A DNA stretch of 64,000 nt from Planotetraspora thailandica (GTDB lineage: Bacteria > Actinomycetota > Actinomycetes > Streptosporangiales > Streptosporangiaceae): contig NZ_BOOR01000027.1 in NCBI RefSeq assembly GCF_016863335.1, forward strand, positions 62,001 to 126,000. Reading direction: 5' to 3'. Both the position numbers and the translations under genes were made by a program. Numbering within the stretch: the first letter of the stretch is position 1; each line of letters begins with the position of its first letter. Shown here piece by piece: positions 17,245 to 25,895 of this stretch. The notes under the pieces are model-generated. The model saw nothing but the letters and a program-made list of their open reading frames with translations, had not been told where the DNA came from and made no database searches.

Positions 17245-18315
17245 ATGAAACCGCCGCTGCTGCTCATCGGACATGGCACCCACGATGAGACCGGCGTAGC
17301 CGAATTCGGCAGATTCGTGCACCGCCTCCGCTGCCGTCTCGACGCGCTGCCCGCGGAGGTGAGCGGCGGGTTCATCACCAACGCCCGCCCCCCGCTGAGC
17401 GAATCCGTCGCCTCTCTCGTGGCACGCGGCCACCATCACATGATCGCGGTGCCGCTGAGCCTCACCGGCGATCGGTACGCGCTCGGCGACGTGCCCGGGA
17501 CGATGGCCCTGGAGCAGGAGAAGCACCCGACGCTCGAATACGACCTCGGCCGGCCGCTCGGCCCCGACCGCCGTGTGCTCGACCTGCTCGCCGAGCGCCT
17601 GGCCGACGCGCGTGCCGAAATGCCGAGACTGGTGACCGACGAGGTGCCGGAGTCGATCTCGCCCGCCGAGACCGCCGTGGTCCTGGTCGGCCACGGCTCC
17701 GCCGATCCCGAGGTGAACGCCGAGGTCCATCGGGTGTCGCGCCTGTTCTGGGAGACGCACGCCGCCGACCTGCTGACGGTGGAGACGGCCTACGTCTCGC
17801 ACAGCCGTCCCGGCGTCCCCGGCGGCCTGGAGCGCTGCCGCAGGCTGGGGGCCAAGCGCGTGATCGTCCTGCCGTACATCCTGTTCGCCGGGGCGGTCCT
17901 GGAGCGCATCTGGGCCCAGGCCCTGGCCTACGGCGCCAACCACGAGGGCATGGACATCCGCTGCGCGGAGGTCATCGGCGACTGCGAAGGGCTCGCCGAC
18001 GTCGTCATCGACCGCTACGAGGAGGCGCTCGCGGGCGTGGATGAATGGCCGGCGCGGCGCCGCTACCATGACATGCTTACGCTCGAATCACCCGCACGCG
18101 CTGATTTCCGGCCATCCCCGGCTGCCGAGACCGGCGTGCGCCACGCGGCCGTCGTCACGGAACTCGGACTCGTCGAGCCCCATGCCGGAGCCGTGCTCGA
18201 CGAGGACGCAGGCACAGATGTCGACTTCGTGCCCGACGTCGTGCTTGATGAGGAGAGCGAACCCGAGTCGGAGGTCGAGGCCGACGCGGGGACGGAGATC
18301 CCCAGCGCCGTCTGA
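17245..18315 (+). CDS. CbiX/SirB-like sirohydrochlorin chelatase
   Basis: A 356-aa class II chelatase with two related halves. Each half carries a metal-inserting His motif: LLIGHGTHDETGV near residue 5 and VVLVGHGSADPEVN near residue 150. It inserts Co or Fe into sirohydrochlorin for cobalamin or sirohaem synthesis. It sits directly upstream of cobT and a CobA/CysG fusion. The last 80 residues, after the RRYHDMLTLES region, are an acidic extension (DEESEPESEVEADAG) not expected in the family. I chose the ATG at 17245, which has GGGAGA 8 nt upstream; an in-frame ATG at 17230 is possible. Confidence 0.86.
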   Translation: MKPPLLLIGHGTHDETGVAEFGRFVHRLRCRLDALPAEVSGGFITNARPPLSESVASLVARGHHHMIAVPLSLTGDRYALGDVPGTMALEQEKHPTLEYDLGRPLGPDRRVLDLLAERLADARAEMPRLVTDEVPESISPAETAVVLVGHGSADPEVNAEVHRVSRLFWETHAADLLTVETAYVSHSRPGVPGGLERCRRLGAKRVIVLPYILFAGAVLERIWAQALAYGANHEGMDIRCAEVIGDCEGLADVVIDRYEEALAGVDEWPARRRYHDMLTLESPARADFRPSPAAETGVRHAAVVTELGLVEPHAGAVLDEDAGTDVDFVPDVVLDEESEPESEVEADAGTEIPSAV

Positions 18316-18325
18316 AGGAGTGAGC

Positions 18326-19411
18326 ATGACGTTGCTCGACGGGACGATCGCGGCCATCTGGCCGGTGGACCCGGTCGCCATGGCCGAGGCCCGCACCCAT
18401 CAGGACCGGCTCACCAAACCGCGCGGCTCCCTCGGCGTCCTCGAAGACGTCGCCGTACGGCTGGCGGGGATCGCCGCCGCCTGCCCCCCTCCGATGCCCG
18501 AGCCCGCCGCGCTGGCGATCTTCGCCGCCGACCACGGTGTGCACGCTCAGGGTGTCAGCCCCTGGCCGCAGGAGGTCACCGCCCAGATGGTGGCCAACTT
18601 CGCCGCGGGCGGCGCCGTCGCCAACGCCTTCGCCGCCCAGGTCGGCGCTTCCATCACGGTGGTCGACGTGGGTGTCGCGGCCGACGTTCCCGCCGGCCCG
18701 GGAGTGATCTCCCGCAAGATCGCGTACGGCACGGCCGACCTTTCCGAGGGCCCCGCGATGACGCTCGACCAGGCCGTGGACGCGCTGTCGGCGGGCATCG
18801 AGATCGCCGGCAGCCTCGTCGCCGCGGGCAACCGCTGCCTGGTCACCGGAGACATGGGCATCGCCAACACGACCGCCTCGGCCGCCCTGATCTGCGTCTT
18901 CACGGGTCGTGAACCGGCGTCGGCCACGGGGCGCGGCACCGGCGTCGACGACGCCATGTATCAGCACAAGATCGATGTCGTGCGGCGGGCGATCGAGGCC
19001 AACGGTTATGAGGAGGCGGTGGCCGTACCGGAGGGGCCGGACGCGGCGCTTCGCGCGCTCGCGGCCCTCGGCGGGCTGGAGCACGCGGCCATCGCCGGGT
19101 TCATCCTCGGCGCGGCGGCGGCGCGGGTGCCGGTCATCCTCGACGGTGTGATCGCGGGCGCGGCGGCGCTGGCCGCCGCCGCGCTGGCCCCCGAGGCGGC
19201 GGGCTACTGCGTCGCCGGGCACCGCTCGGCCGAGCCCGGTCACGCCGTCGCGCTCGCCCACCTGGGGCTGCGTCCCCTCGTCGACCTGGAACTGCGCCTC
19301 GGCGAGGGTACGGGAGGCCTCCTCGCGCATCCCCTGGTCAGCGCCGCGGTGCGGGTCATGCATGAGGTCGCGACGTTCGACGCGGCAGGGGTGGCCGACA
19401 AGGAGCGTTGA
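18326..19411 (+). CDS. cobT: nicotinate-nucleotide--dimethylbenzimidazole phosphoribosyltransferase
   Basis: A 361-aa CobT that makes alpha-ribazole phosphate for the lower ligand of cobalamin. Family motifs are LTKPRGSLGVLEDVA near residue 30, FAADHGVHAQGVSPWPQ, TGDMGIANTTASAA, and the catalytic-Glu segment LRLGEGTGGLLAHPL near residue 325. GAAGGAG lies 6 nt before the ATG, and the gap to the CbiX-like gene is only 10 nt, so they form an operon. Length and motifs fit the family. Confidence 0.95.
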   Translation: MTLLDGTIAAIWPVDPVAMAEARTHQDRLTKPRGSLGVLEDVAVRLAGIAAACPPPMPEPAALAIFAADHGVHAQGVSPWPQEVTAQMVANFAAGGAVANAFAAQVGASITVVDVGVAADVPAGPGVISRKIAYGTADLSEGPAMTLDQAVDALSAGIEIAGSLVAAGNRCLVTGDMGIANTTASAALICVFTGREPASATGRGTGVDDAMYQHKIDVVRRAIEANGYEEAVAVPEGPDAALRALAALGGLEHAAIAGFILGAAAARVPVILDGVIAGAAALAAAALAPEAAGYCVAGHRSAEPGHAVALAHLGLRPLVDLELRLGEGTGGLLAHPLVSAAVRVMHEVATFDAAGVADKER

Positions 19412-19536
19412 CTCCTGGAATCGCCCGTCAACCCATCGGCCTACCGATAAGTCACATCCAGTGAGTGCCGTCACAGGTCAACAGGTAGGTTTGCCTCCTA
19501 ACAGACCACGCTTGACGCATTAGGGAGACTGGGGTC

Positions 19537-20769
19537 ATGGCGCCCTACCTGCTCGGCCTTCGCCTTGACGGGCGACGGGTCCTCGTCGTCGGCGGCGGAC
19601 GCGTCGCCCAGCGGCGGATCCCCGCGCTGCTCGAGGCCGGGGCGTCGGTGACCCTGGTCTCGCCCAGCACCACTCCGGCGCTCGACGATCTCATCGCCGA
19701 CGGCAGGGTGACGTGGGAGCGCCGGCCGTACCAGGTGGGCGACTGCGACGGCGCCTGGCTGGTGCACGCGTGCACCAGCAGCCGCGAGGCGAACACGGCG
19801 ATCGCCGCGGAGGCCGAGGCCAAGCGGATCTGGTGCGTGCGCGCCGACGACAAGGACGCCTCGGCGGCCTGGACGCCCGCAAGCGGCCGCGTGGACGAGA
19901 TCGGCGTCGCCGTCACTGCGGGAGGCGACCCCCGGCGGGCGGCCGGGATCCGCGACGCCGTCGTGGAGGCCCTGCGCGACGGCACCGTCGACGCGCGCCG
20001 CCACCGCACCAAGCCCGTCGGCGTCGCGCTGGTCGGCGGCGGCCCCGGCGATCCCGGACTGATCACCGTCCGCGGCCGCCAACTGCTCGCGCAGGCGGAC
20101 GTGGTCGTCGCCGACAGGCTCGCGCCGCGCGCCCTGCTCGACGAACTGCCCCCCGACGTCGAGCTCATCGACGCCGCGAAGATCCCTTACGGCCGGGCGC
20201 TCGCCCAAGATAAGATCAACGAGCTGCTCATCGAGCACGCCCGCCAGGGCAAGTTCGTGGTCAGGCTGAAGGGGGGCGACTCCTTCGTCTTCGGCCGTGG
20301 TGGCGAGGAGATGATCGCGTGCGCGAAGGCGGGCATCCCGGTGACGGTGGTCCCGGGCCTCACGAGCGCGGTCGCCGTTCCCGCGTCGGCCGGGGTGCCG
20401 GTCACCCATCGCGGCGTCAGCCAGGAGTTTCACGTGATCTCGGTCCATGTGGCTCCTGACGACCCGAGATCCACGGTCGACTGGGAGGCGCTGGCGAGAT
20501 CGCGGGGGACGCTCGTGCTTCTGATGGGAGTCGAGCGAATCGAGAGACTCGCCCAGACCCTGATTCGAGACGGACGTTCGCCGGAAACTCCCGTAATGGT
20601 GGTACAGGACGGTACTCTTCCGACCCAGCGAGCTGTCACCGCCACGCTCTCCACGGTGGCGGAACGAGTGACCGCGGCTGGGATTCGGCCGCCTGCGATC
20701 GTGATCGTCGGCGATGTCGTCAGAGTCGGCCAGGAGATCGAGATGGTGCGAGCGGAGCGGGTCCCGTGA
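19537..20769 (+). CDS. cobA: uroporphyrinogen-III C-methyltransferase with precorrin-2 dehydrogenase domain
   Basis: A 410-aa fusion of the CysG type. Residues 1-160 form an NAD-binding Met8/SirC-like domain (GRRVLVVGGGRVAQRRIPAL). Residues from about 164 form the S-adenosylmethionine methyltransferase (VALVGGGPGDPGLITVRG; VVRLKGGDSFVFGRGGEE). It makes precorrin-2 and probably oxidises it to sirohydrochlorin, the substrate of the CbiX-like protein upstream. AGGGAGA lies before the ATG. The TGA overlaps the GTG start of the dynamin gene. cobA is the usual actinomycete symbol; cysG would name the same architecture. Confidence 0.92.
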   Translation: MAPYLLGLRLDGRRVLVVGGGRVAQRRIPALLEAGASVTLVSPSTTPALDDLIADGRVTWERRPYQVGDCDGAWLVHACTSSREANTAIAAEAEAKRIWCVRADDKDASAAWTPASGRVDEIGVAVTAGGDPRRAAGIRDAVVEALRDGTVDARRHRTKPVGVALVGGGPGDPGLITVRGRQLLAQADVVVADRLAPRALLDELPPDVELIDAAKIPYGRALAQDKINELLIEHARQGKFVVRLKGGDSFVFGRGGEEMIACAKAGIPVTVVPGLTSAVAVPASAGVPVTHRGVSQEFHVISVHVAPDDPRSTVDWEALARSRGTLVLLMGVERIERLAQTLIRDGRSPETPVMVVQDGTLPTQRAVTATLSTVAERVTAAGIRPPAIVIVGDVVRVGQEIEMVRAERVP

Positions 20770-22874
20770 AATCGGCTGCCAGGAACACGCCCGACCCCAA
20801 GCCCGCCGGGCCGGACGGTGACGCCGTGACCGAAGAGCGGGGCTCCGGCGCGCCGCCCGAGGCGCCGGGCGAGCAGACGATCACGTTCCATGCGATCCGC
20901 GACGACGGTCCCGGCACCGTCCCGGTCGCGGGGAGCCCGGGCCGGGAGGCCGCCGCCGACGGCGGATCCGCCCCCCGGAACTCGGGCCCGCCTGGTACGG
21001 CCGAGCCCGATACGGCGCCCGCCTCCGGCGGGGGTGACGGCGAGGACACCGCGCCGACGACGACAGGCGGCGGAGACGCCCGGGACGACCCCCAGAACGA
21101 TTCTCAGAACGACGCGGACGGTGAGGAGCCGGGTGGTCCCGGGCGCGCCGCCGGGTCCGGAGACACCGCGGAGAGCGCAGGCTCCGGTGCGCGGACGATC
21201 CCGCTTCCCGACCCGGTGTCGGAAGCCCTCACCGCCGCCCTCTCCCAGCTCCGTGTCGCCGTGAAGGGCCTGCACTTCGGCCTGGACGTGCCCGGCGCCG
21301 ACGAGGCGCGCAAGACGCAGGCCGCCGTGCTCGACCAGATCGACGACTACGTCGTCCCACGCGTTCACATGAACACGGCCCCCGCATTGATCGTCGTGGC
21401 CGGTTCCACCGGTGCGGGCAAATCCACCCTGGTCAACACGCTCGCCGCCCAGAACGTCACCGCGACGGGCGTGCGCCGCCCGACCACCTCGACCCCCGTG
21501 CTCGCCTGCCATCCCGACGACTACGAATGGTTCTCCAAAGGAGACCTGCTGGGCGGGCTCACCCGTGTCACCGAGCCGGGCGCCGACCCGCGGCCCGGCT
21601 CGGTCGTGCTGGTCCGCACCCCCCGGCTTCCCCAGGGCGTCGCGCTGCTCGACACCCCGGACATCGACTCCGTCGTCGAGGACCACCAGGACATCGCCCA
21701 CCGCATGCTGGACGCGGCCGACCTGTGGGTGTTCGTCACCACCGCCTCCCGCTACGCCGACGCGCCCTCCTGGGGGCTGCTGCGCCGGGCCAAGGAGCGC
21801 GGAGCGCGCCTGGTGATCGTGTTGTCCCGGGTGCCGCTGAAGTCGCGCGACGTCATCGTCAAGCACTTCGGCCGCATGCTCGACGAATACGGCCTGGTCG
21901 ACGTGGAGCGGTTCGTCGTCAACGAGACGGCCGTGCGCGAGGGACGGCTGGCCGACGAGGAGGTCACCGAGCTGCGCCTGTGGCTGGCCGAGCTGTCGGT
22001 CGACGACGAGCGCCGGGCGCTTGCCGTACAGGCCACGTTGAACGGCGTGCTCGACAGCTTCAGGACGCGGTTGCCCGCCCTGGCGAGGCACCTGGAAACC
22101 CAGGTCGCGTTGCGAGCCGACCTGCGCTCGGACGTCGACACGGCCTTCATGGGCGCGCTTGCGCAGATCGACGAGGCGACCAGGAACGGCTCCCTCCTGC
22201 GGGGCGAGGTGCTCGCCCGCTGGCAGGACTTCGCGGGGTCCGGCGACCTCATGCGCACCCTCCAGTTGCGGCGCGGCGGAAAGGCCCAGCACAAGGGCCC
22301 GGAACGCCTGCGCGCGCTGAAGTCGGCGTTGCGCACCGCCCTCGAATCGGTGATCGTCTCGGCGGCCCAGCGGGCGGCCGAGGACGTCGTGACGCGCTGG
22401 CGGCAGCGGGCGGGGGCGGGCGACAGGCTCGCCGCGACGCCGGGGCTCGGCCGGCCGTCCGAAGAGGTCGTGCGCAAGACGGCGCGGACCATCTCCGCCT
22501 GGCAGGACCACGTCACCGAGCTGATCAAGACCGAGGGCGTGACCAAGCGGTCGGTGGCGCGGCTGGTCTCCTTCGATGCCGAGTCGCTCGCCCTGATCTT
22601 CACCGTCGGCCTTCTCGGCTACGGCGCCGCCGACGTCTCGGCGGGTTCCGGCAACGGCGCGCTGCCTCAGAGGCTGCTGCGCGGGCTGCTGGGCGCGGAG
22701 TCGCTGCGCAGCATCAGCGCCAAGGCGCGCAGCGACCTGAGGGCCCGGATCGGGCTGCTCTTCGACGACGAGACCCTGCGCTACGTCGACGAGCTCGACA
22801 GCGCGGGCATCCCGGACGAGGCCGCGGCCACACGGCTCTACCAGGCGACGTACAACCTCGAGGTCGCGCGATGA
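20766..22874 (+). CDS. dynA: dynamin-like GTPase, DynA-like
   Basis: A 702-aa protein. Residues 1-150 are a low-complexity acidic, Pro/Gly-rich region. A dynamin-type GTPase domain follows: G1 AGSTGAGKSTLVNT near residue 212 and G3 LLDTPDIDS near 295. The rest is a long, mostly helical stalk without a clear membrane segment. The second dynamin downstream has two membrane segments, matching the Streptomyces DynA/DynB pair that stabilises FtsZ rings at sporulation septa. The GTG overlaps the cobA stop (GTGA), so translation is coupled to tetrapyrrole genes. GTPase family is sure; DynA orthology is inferred from layout. Confidence 0.8.
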   Translation: MKSAARNTPDPKPAGPDGDAVTEERGSGAPPEAPGEQTITFHAIRDDGPGTVPVAGSPGREAAADGGSAPRNSGPPGTAEPDTAPASGGGDGEDTAPTTTGGGDARDDPQNDSQNDADGEEPGGPGRAAGSGDTAESAGSGARTIPLPDPVSEALTAALSQLRVAVKGLHFGLDVPGADEARKTQAAVLDQIDDYVVPRVHMNTAPALIVVAGSTGAGKSTLVNTLAAQNVTATGVRRPTTSTPVLACHPDDYEWFSKGDLLGGLTRVTEPGADPRPGSVVLVRTPRLPQGVALLDTPDIDSVVEDHQDIAHRMLDAADLWVFVTTASRYADAPSWGLLRRAKERGARLVIVLSRVPLKSRDVIVKHFGRMLDEYGLVDVERFVVNETAVREGRLADEEVTELRLWLAELSVDDERRALAVQATLNGVLDSFRTRLPALARHLETQVALRADLRSDVDTAFMGALAQIDEATRNGSLLRGEVLARWQDFAGSGDLMRTLQLRRGGKAQHKGPERLRALKSALRTALESVIVSAAQRAAEDVVTRWRQRAGAGDRLAATPGLGRPSEEVVRKTARTISAWQDHVTELIKTEGVTKRSVARLVSFDAESLALIFTVGLLGYGAADVSAGSGNGALPQRLLRGLLGAESLRSISAKARSDLRARIGLLFDDETLRYVDELDSAGIPDEAAATRLYQATYNLEVAR

Positions 22875-22923
22875 CTCCCGTGGCGGCTTCCGCGACGTTT
22901 CCCGGCACGACGGTGGGAGATCG

Positions 22924-24555
22924 ATGAGCACAATCAGCACCGCTGCGACGCGGCAGGGGCTAGGCGCCCGGCTAGCGGCCCTCGGGCGCATCGTCGAGCT
23001 CGGTCAGGGCAGGATCGACCCCGGGCTGGTCACCGAGGCCGCCCAGCTCATGCTGCGCGCCGGCGACCGGCTGAAGTTGTCGCCCGATCACACGGTGGTC
23101 GCGCTCGCCGGCGGCACCGGCAGCGGCAAGTCCTCCCTCTTCAACGCCGTCTCGGGGCTGGAGCTGTCGCCGATCGGCGTCCGTCGGCCGACGACCGCGC
23201 GCACGCACGCCTGCGTCTGGGGCCTCGACGGCGCCGGACCGCTGCTCGACTGGCTGCAGATCCAGTGGCGGCACCGGTTCGCCCGGGCCAGCGCGCTCGA
23301 CAAGGGAGAGAGCCAGCTTCACGGGCTGATCCTGCTCGACCTGCCCGACCATGACTCCATCCGGGCGCTCACCGATCCCGAGGCCAACCGGCTCATCCAG
23401 GTCTCCGACCTGGTCGTCTGGGTGCTCGACCCGCAGAAGTACGCCGACGCCTCCGTGCACCGGCGGTACGTGACCGACCTCGCCGGGCACGACGCCGTGA
23501 CGGTCTTCGTGCTCAACCAGTCCGACCGGCTGAGCCTGGAAGAGCAGGCCGAGTGCGTGGCCGACCTCGAAGACCTGCTCAAGCGGGAAGGGGTGACCCA
23601 GCCACGGGTCGTCGCCACGTCGGCGCTGACCGGCAAGGGCATCGACGCGCTCAAGGCGGTGCTCGCCGAATCGGTCGCCGCGCGCCGTGCGTCATATCAG
23701 CGCCTGGAGGCCGATCTCGACCGGCTCATGCTGCGCCTGAACAAGGACGTGCCCGATCTGGTGCACGTCGAGGCCACCGTGGACGGCGCCCGCCGGGCGG
23801 GGCTCACCGACGCCCTGTGCGACGCGGTCGGCGTCGCGGCCCTCGGCGAGGCGATGGAGAACGTCTACGGCGTGCGCTCGATCGACTGGGTCGGCTGGCC
23901 GTACGCGCGGTGGGCGGGCAAACTCCGCCGCGACCCGCTCAGCAGCCTGCGTCTCGGGGCCGTGAAGGACGACATCCACACCCTGGTGGGCAGCGCGGTC
24001 AGCGCCCAGCCCGCCGAGGTGGAGACCGCGGTGCAGGCCCTCGCCGACGGTCTGACCGCCGGCATGCCGGACGTCTGGCAGGCAGGCGTGCGGGAGGCGG
24101 CACGGGGACGCTCGGGACAACTCCCTCAGGCGCTGTCGGCGGAGCTGTCGGAGGTGGCGCCGCCGCTGGACCGGGTGCCCGGCTGGTGGTGGCTGCTGAA
24201 GATCTGGCAGTACCTGCTCGTGGTGCTGTTCGTGGTGGGCCTGGCCGTGGTCGGCACGATCCTCGCTTACGGCGTGTTCAAGGCGGGCGAGCCGCCGGTC
24301 GAGGTGCTCGGGAACGTCGACGTCCTGCCGTGGGTGGGGCTGATGCTGGTCAGCGTGCTCGGTTTGGGCTACCTGTCGGGCGTGGCCAGCCGCAATTTCG
24401 TCCTCTTGGGAGCGAGCAAGGAGCGCGACCGCCTGGAGCGGGACATGCGCAGGCGCGTGTCCACCGTGGCCCAGGAGACGGTCATCCAGCCCGTCGAGCG
24501 GGAGCTCCAGCGTTACAACGAGTTCTACGCGGCCCTGAACGACGCCAAACGCTAA
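22924..24555 (+). CDS. dynB: membrane dynamin-like GTPase, DynB-like
   Basis: A 543-aa GTPase. G1 is ALAGGTGSGKSSLFNAV (residues about 58-74), G3 LLDLPDHDS, G4 LNQSDR near residue 198. Two membrane segments lie near the C-terminus (about 420-452 and 467-490, e.g. YLLVVLFVVGLAVVGTI), followed by a basic helical tail. This is the architecture of DynB, the membrane partner of DynA in sporulation-specific cell division. It lies 49 nt after the dynA-like gene and is surely co-transcribed. Orthology rests on domain layout and pairing. Confidence 0.82.
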   Translation: MSTISTAATRQGLGARLAALGRIVELGQGRIDPGLVTEAAQLMLRAGDRLKLSPDHTVVALAGGTGSGKSSLFNAVSGLELSPIGVRRPTTARTHACVWGLDGAGPLLDWLQIQWRHRFARASALDKGESQLHGLILLDLPDHDSIRALTDPEANRLIQVSDLVVWVLDPQKYADASVHRRYVTDLAGHDAVTVFVLNQSDRLSLEEQAECVADLEDLLKREGVTQPRVVATSALTGKGIDALKAVLAESVAARRASYQRLEADLDRLMLRLNKDVPDLVHVEATVDGARRAGLTDALCDAVGVAALGEAMENVYGVRSIDWVGWPYARWAGKLRRDPLSSLRLGAVKDDIHTLVGSAVSAQPAEVETAVQALADGLTAGMPDVWQAGVREAARGRSGQLPQALSAELSEVAPPLDRVPGWWWLLKIWQYLLVVLFVVGLAVVGTILAYGVFKAGEPPVEVLGNVDVLPWVGLMLVSVLGLGYLSGVASRNFVLLGASKERDRLERDMRRRVSTVAQETVIQPVERELQRYNEFYAALNDAKR

Positions 24556-24570
24556 CCCGCCTCTGGGGGG

Positions 24571-24630
24571 AGCCCCCACCCTTGATGGTGGGCCCCAACC
24601 CTTGGTGGTGAACCCCCAGCTTTGGTGGTG
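24571..24630. repeat. three imperfect 20-bp tandem repeats
   Basis: Immediately after dynB the motif CTTGRTGGTG or TTTGGTGGTG recurs at 24581, 24601 and 24621, exactly 20 bp apart, each preceded by a C-rich decamer. The run is preceded by a short hairpin (TGGGGG/CCCCCA, 24564-24578) that may end dynB transcription. The third unit runs into the 53-bp repeat that follows. Confidence 0.7.
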
Positions 24631-24744
24631 ATCATGCAGAAGTTCGGTGGAGGGCGTGCTGACCTGCGGCGATCCTGATCGTGATCATGCAGAAGTTCGG
24701 TGATTTGCTTCCTGAGCTGCGCCGATGTCATGCGTGATCATGCA
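24628..24744. repeat. 53-bp tandem repeat, about 2.2 copies
   Basis: The 11-mer GTGATCATGCA begins at 24628, 24681 and 24734, a period of exactly 53 bp. The first two units share a 22-bp identical head (through AGAAGTTCGGTG) and a similar second half (CTGACCTGCGGCGAT versus CTGAGCTGCGCCGAT). The third copy stops matching after 11 bp. The repeat occupies the spacer between the convergent dynB and LCP genes. It looks like a dispersed or variable-number element; nothing in it codes for protein. Confidence 0.8.
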
Positions 24745-24856
24745 CCGCCGTACGGCGGGCCGGCCGCGAGAGCCGTACGGCGCGGCGGGAGCCGACGTGT
24801 GAAAGCCACGCCAGGACACCTGCGCCGTACGGTCACGCCGAGAGGGGCGAGTGAGC

Positions 24857-25894
24857 TCAGTCCTTGGAAGTTCCGCCGAGATCGGCGAAGAGCTTGCCGG
24901 CAGCGGGTTGGCGCAGCTCGATGAAGTTGGGATCGGGCGGATAGACGCGCCAGGGAACAGTGACGAAACGGACGCCTGTTGACGTGCTCTCCGCCACGTT
25001 GCGGGCGATGCCGAGCATCTCCTTCGGGCCCATCTCGGGATCCGTCTTGATCCATTTGCTGGACGCGCGGACGAGGGCCTCAAGCCGGGCCGGGTCGGTC
25101 AGGGACGCCTTGGCCTTCGTGAGGAGCGACTTCATGAACTGCTGTTGCCGTTCGATGCGCTCCAGGTCAGACCCGTCGCCGATATTGTGGCGGACTCGCA
25201 CATAGGCCAGCGCCCCCTCGCCCTTGACCAGGTGCCTGCCCGGGCTGAGCCGAAGCCCCGAGCTTTTGTCGTCCACCGCCTCCGGCAGTGTGATCTCGAC
25301 CCCGCCCAGGGCGTCCACGACGTCCTTGAACCCGGCGTAGTTCAGCTCCACCACATGGTCGATCCGCATTCCGGTCGTCGCCTCGACGGTCTTCTCCGCG
25401 CAGGCGGCCCCTCCGTCGGCGAACGCCTCCGCGAGCCTGCCGAGGTGAGCGCCTCGTCCTCCGGAGGACGTGCAGGAGGGGGTGCGGACCATGAGGTCAC
25501 GGGGGAGGGAGACCACGGTGATCTTCTTACGGTCGGCGGGGAGATGCACCAGCATGACCGTGTCCGTCCGGGCGGATTTCCGGGGTTCGGTCGATCCCGC
25601 GCGCCGGTCGACGCCCAGCACCAGGAGGTTCATTTCGCCGCTCATCTTCACGTCGGCGGGGCCGCCCTGGCCCACCTTCGCCGTGTTGGAGTGCAGGAAC
25701 ATCGACGGCACCACGATGGCGGCCGCCGTGACGGCGGCGATGGCGCCGAGCAGCGCACCGCCGTACATCAGGCGGGGCATCCGGCGGCGCGGCCGGGAGC
25801 CGTCGAGCAGTCGCGCCCGTTGCCGGACGAGGGACGCCGGAGGCTCGTGCTCCAGGGTTCGCCCGAGGTCGCGGAGTGTCGTGAGATCGTCCAT
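24857..25894 (-). CDS. LCP (LytR-CpsA-Psr) family cell-envelope ligase
   Basis: A 345-aa protein with a 40-residue cytosolic head, one membrane helix (residues about 44-68) and an extracytoplasmic LCP domain: MNLLVLGVDRRAG, SARTDTVMLVHL and VVSLPRDLMV carry the Asp/Arg residues that hold the polyprenyl pyrophosphate. LCP enzymes attach teichoic acids, arabinogalactan or other glycans to peptidoglycan. It is placed directly after an ECF sigma gene, with GGAGAAC overlapping that gene's end as its ribosome site. Its head MDDLTTLRDLGRTLEH resembles those of membrane proteins coded next to ECF sigmas, so it may also act on the sigma factor (inference). Confidence 0.88.
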   Translation of the reverse strand: MDDLTTLRDLGRTLEHEPPASLVRQRARLLDGSRPRRRMPRLMYGGALLGAIAAVTAAAIVVPSMFLHSNTAKVGQGGPADVKMSGEMNLLVLGVDRRAGSTEPRKSARTDTVMLVHLPADRKKITVVSLPRDLMVRTPSCTSSGGRGAHLGRLAEAFADGGAACAEKTVEATTGMRIDHVVELNYAGFKDVVDALGGVEITLPEAVDDKSSGLRLSPGRHLVKGEGALAYVRVRHNIGDGSDLERIERQQQFMKSLLTKAKASLTDPARLEALVRASSKWIKTDPEMGPKEMLGIARNVAESTSTGVRFVTVPWRVYPPDPNFIELRQPAAGKLFADLGGTSKD

Positions 25895-25895
25895 G

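Noticed and set aside
19480-19505. Iron-box-like stretch TAGGTTTGCCTCCTAAC before cobA
   Set aside because: Its length and spacing do not fit the 19-bp IdeR/DmdR consensus, and only one half matches.
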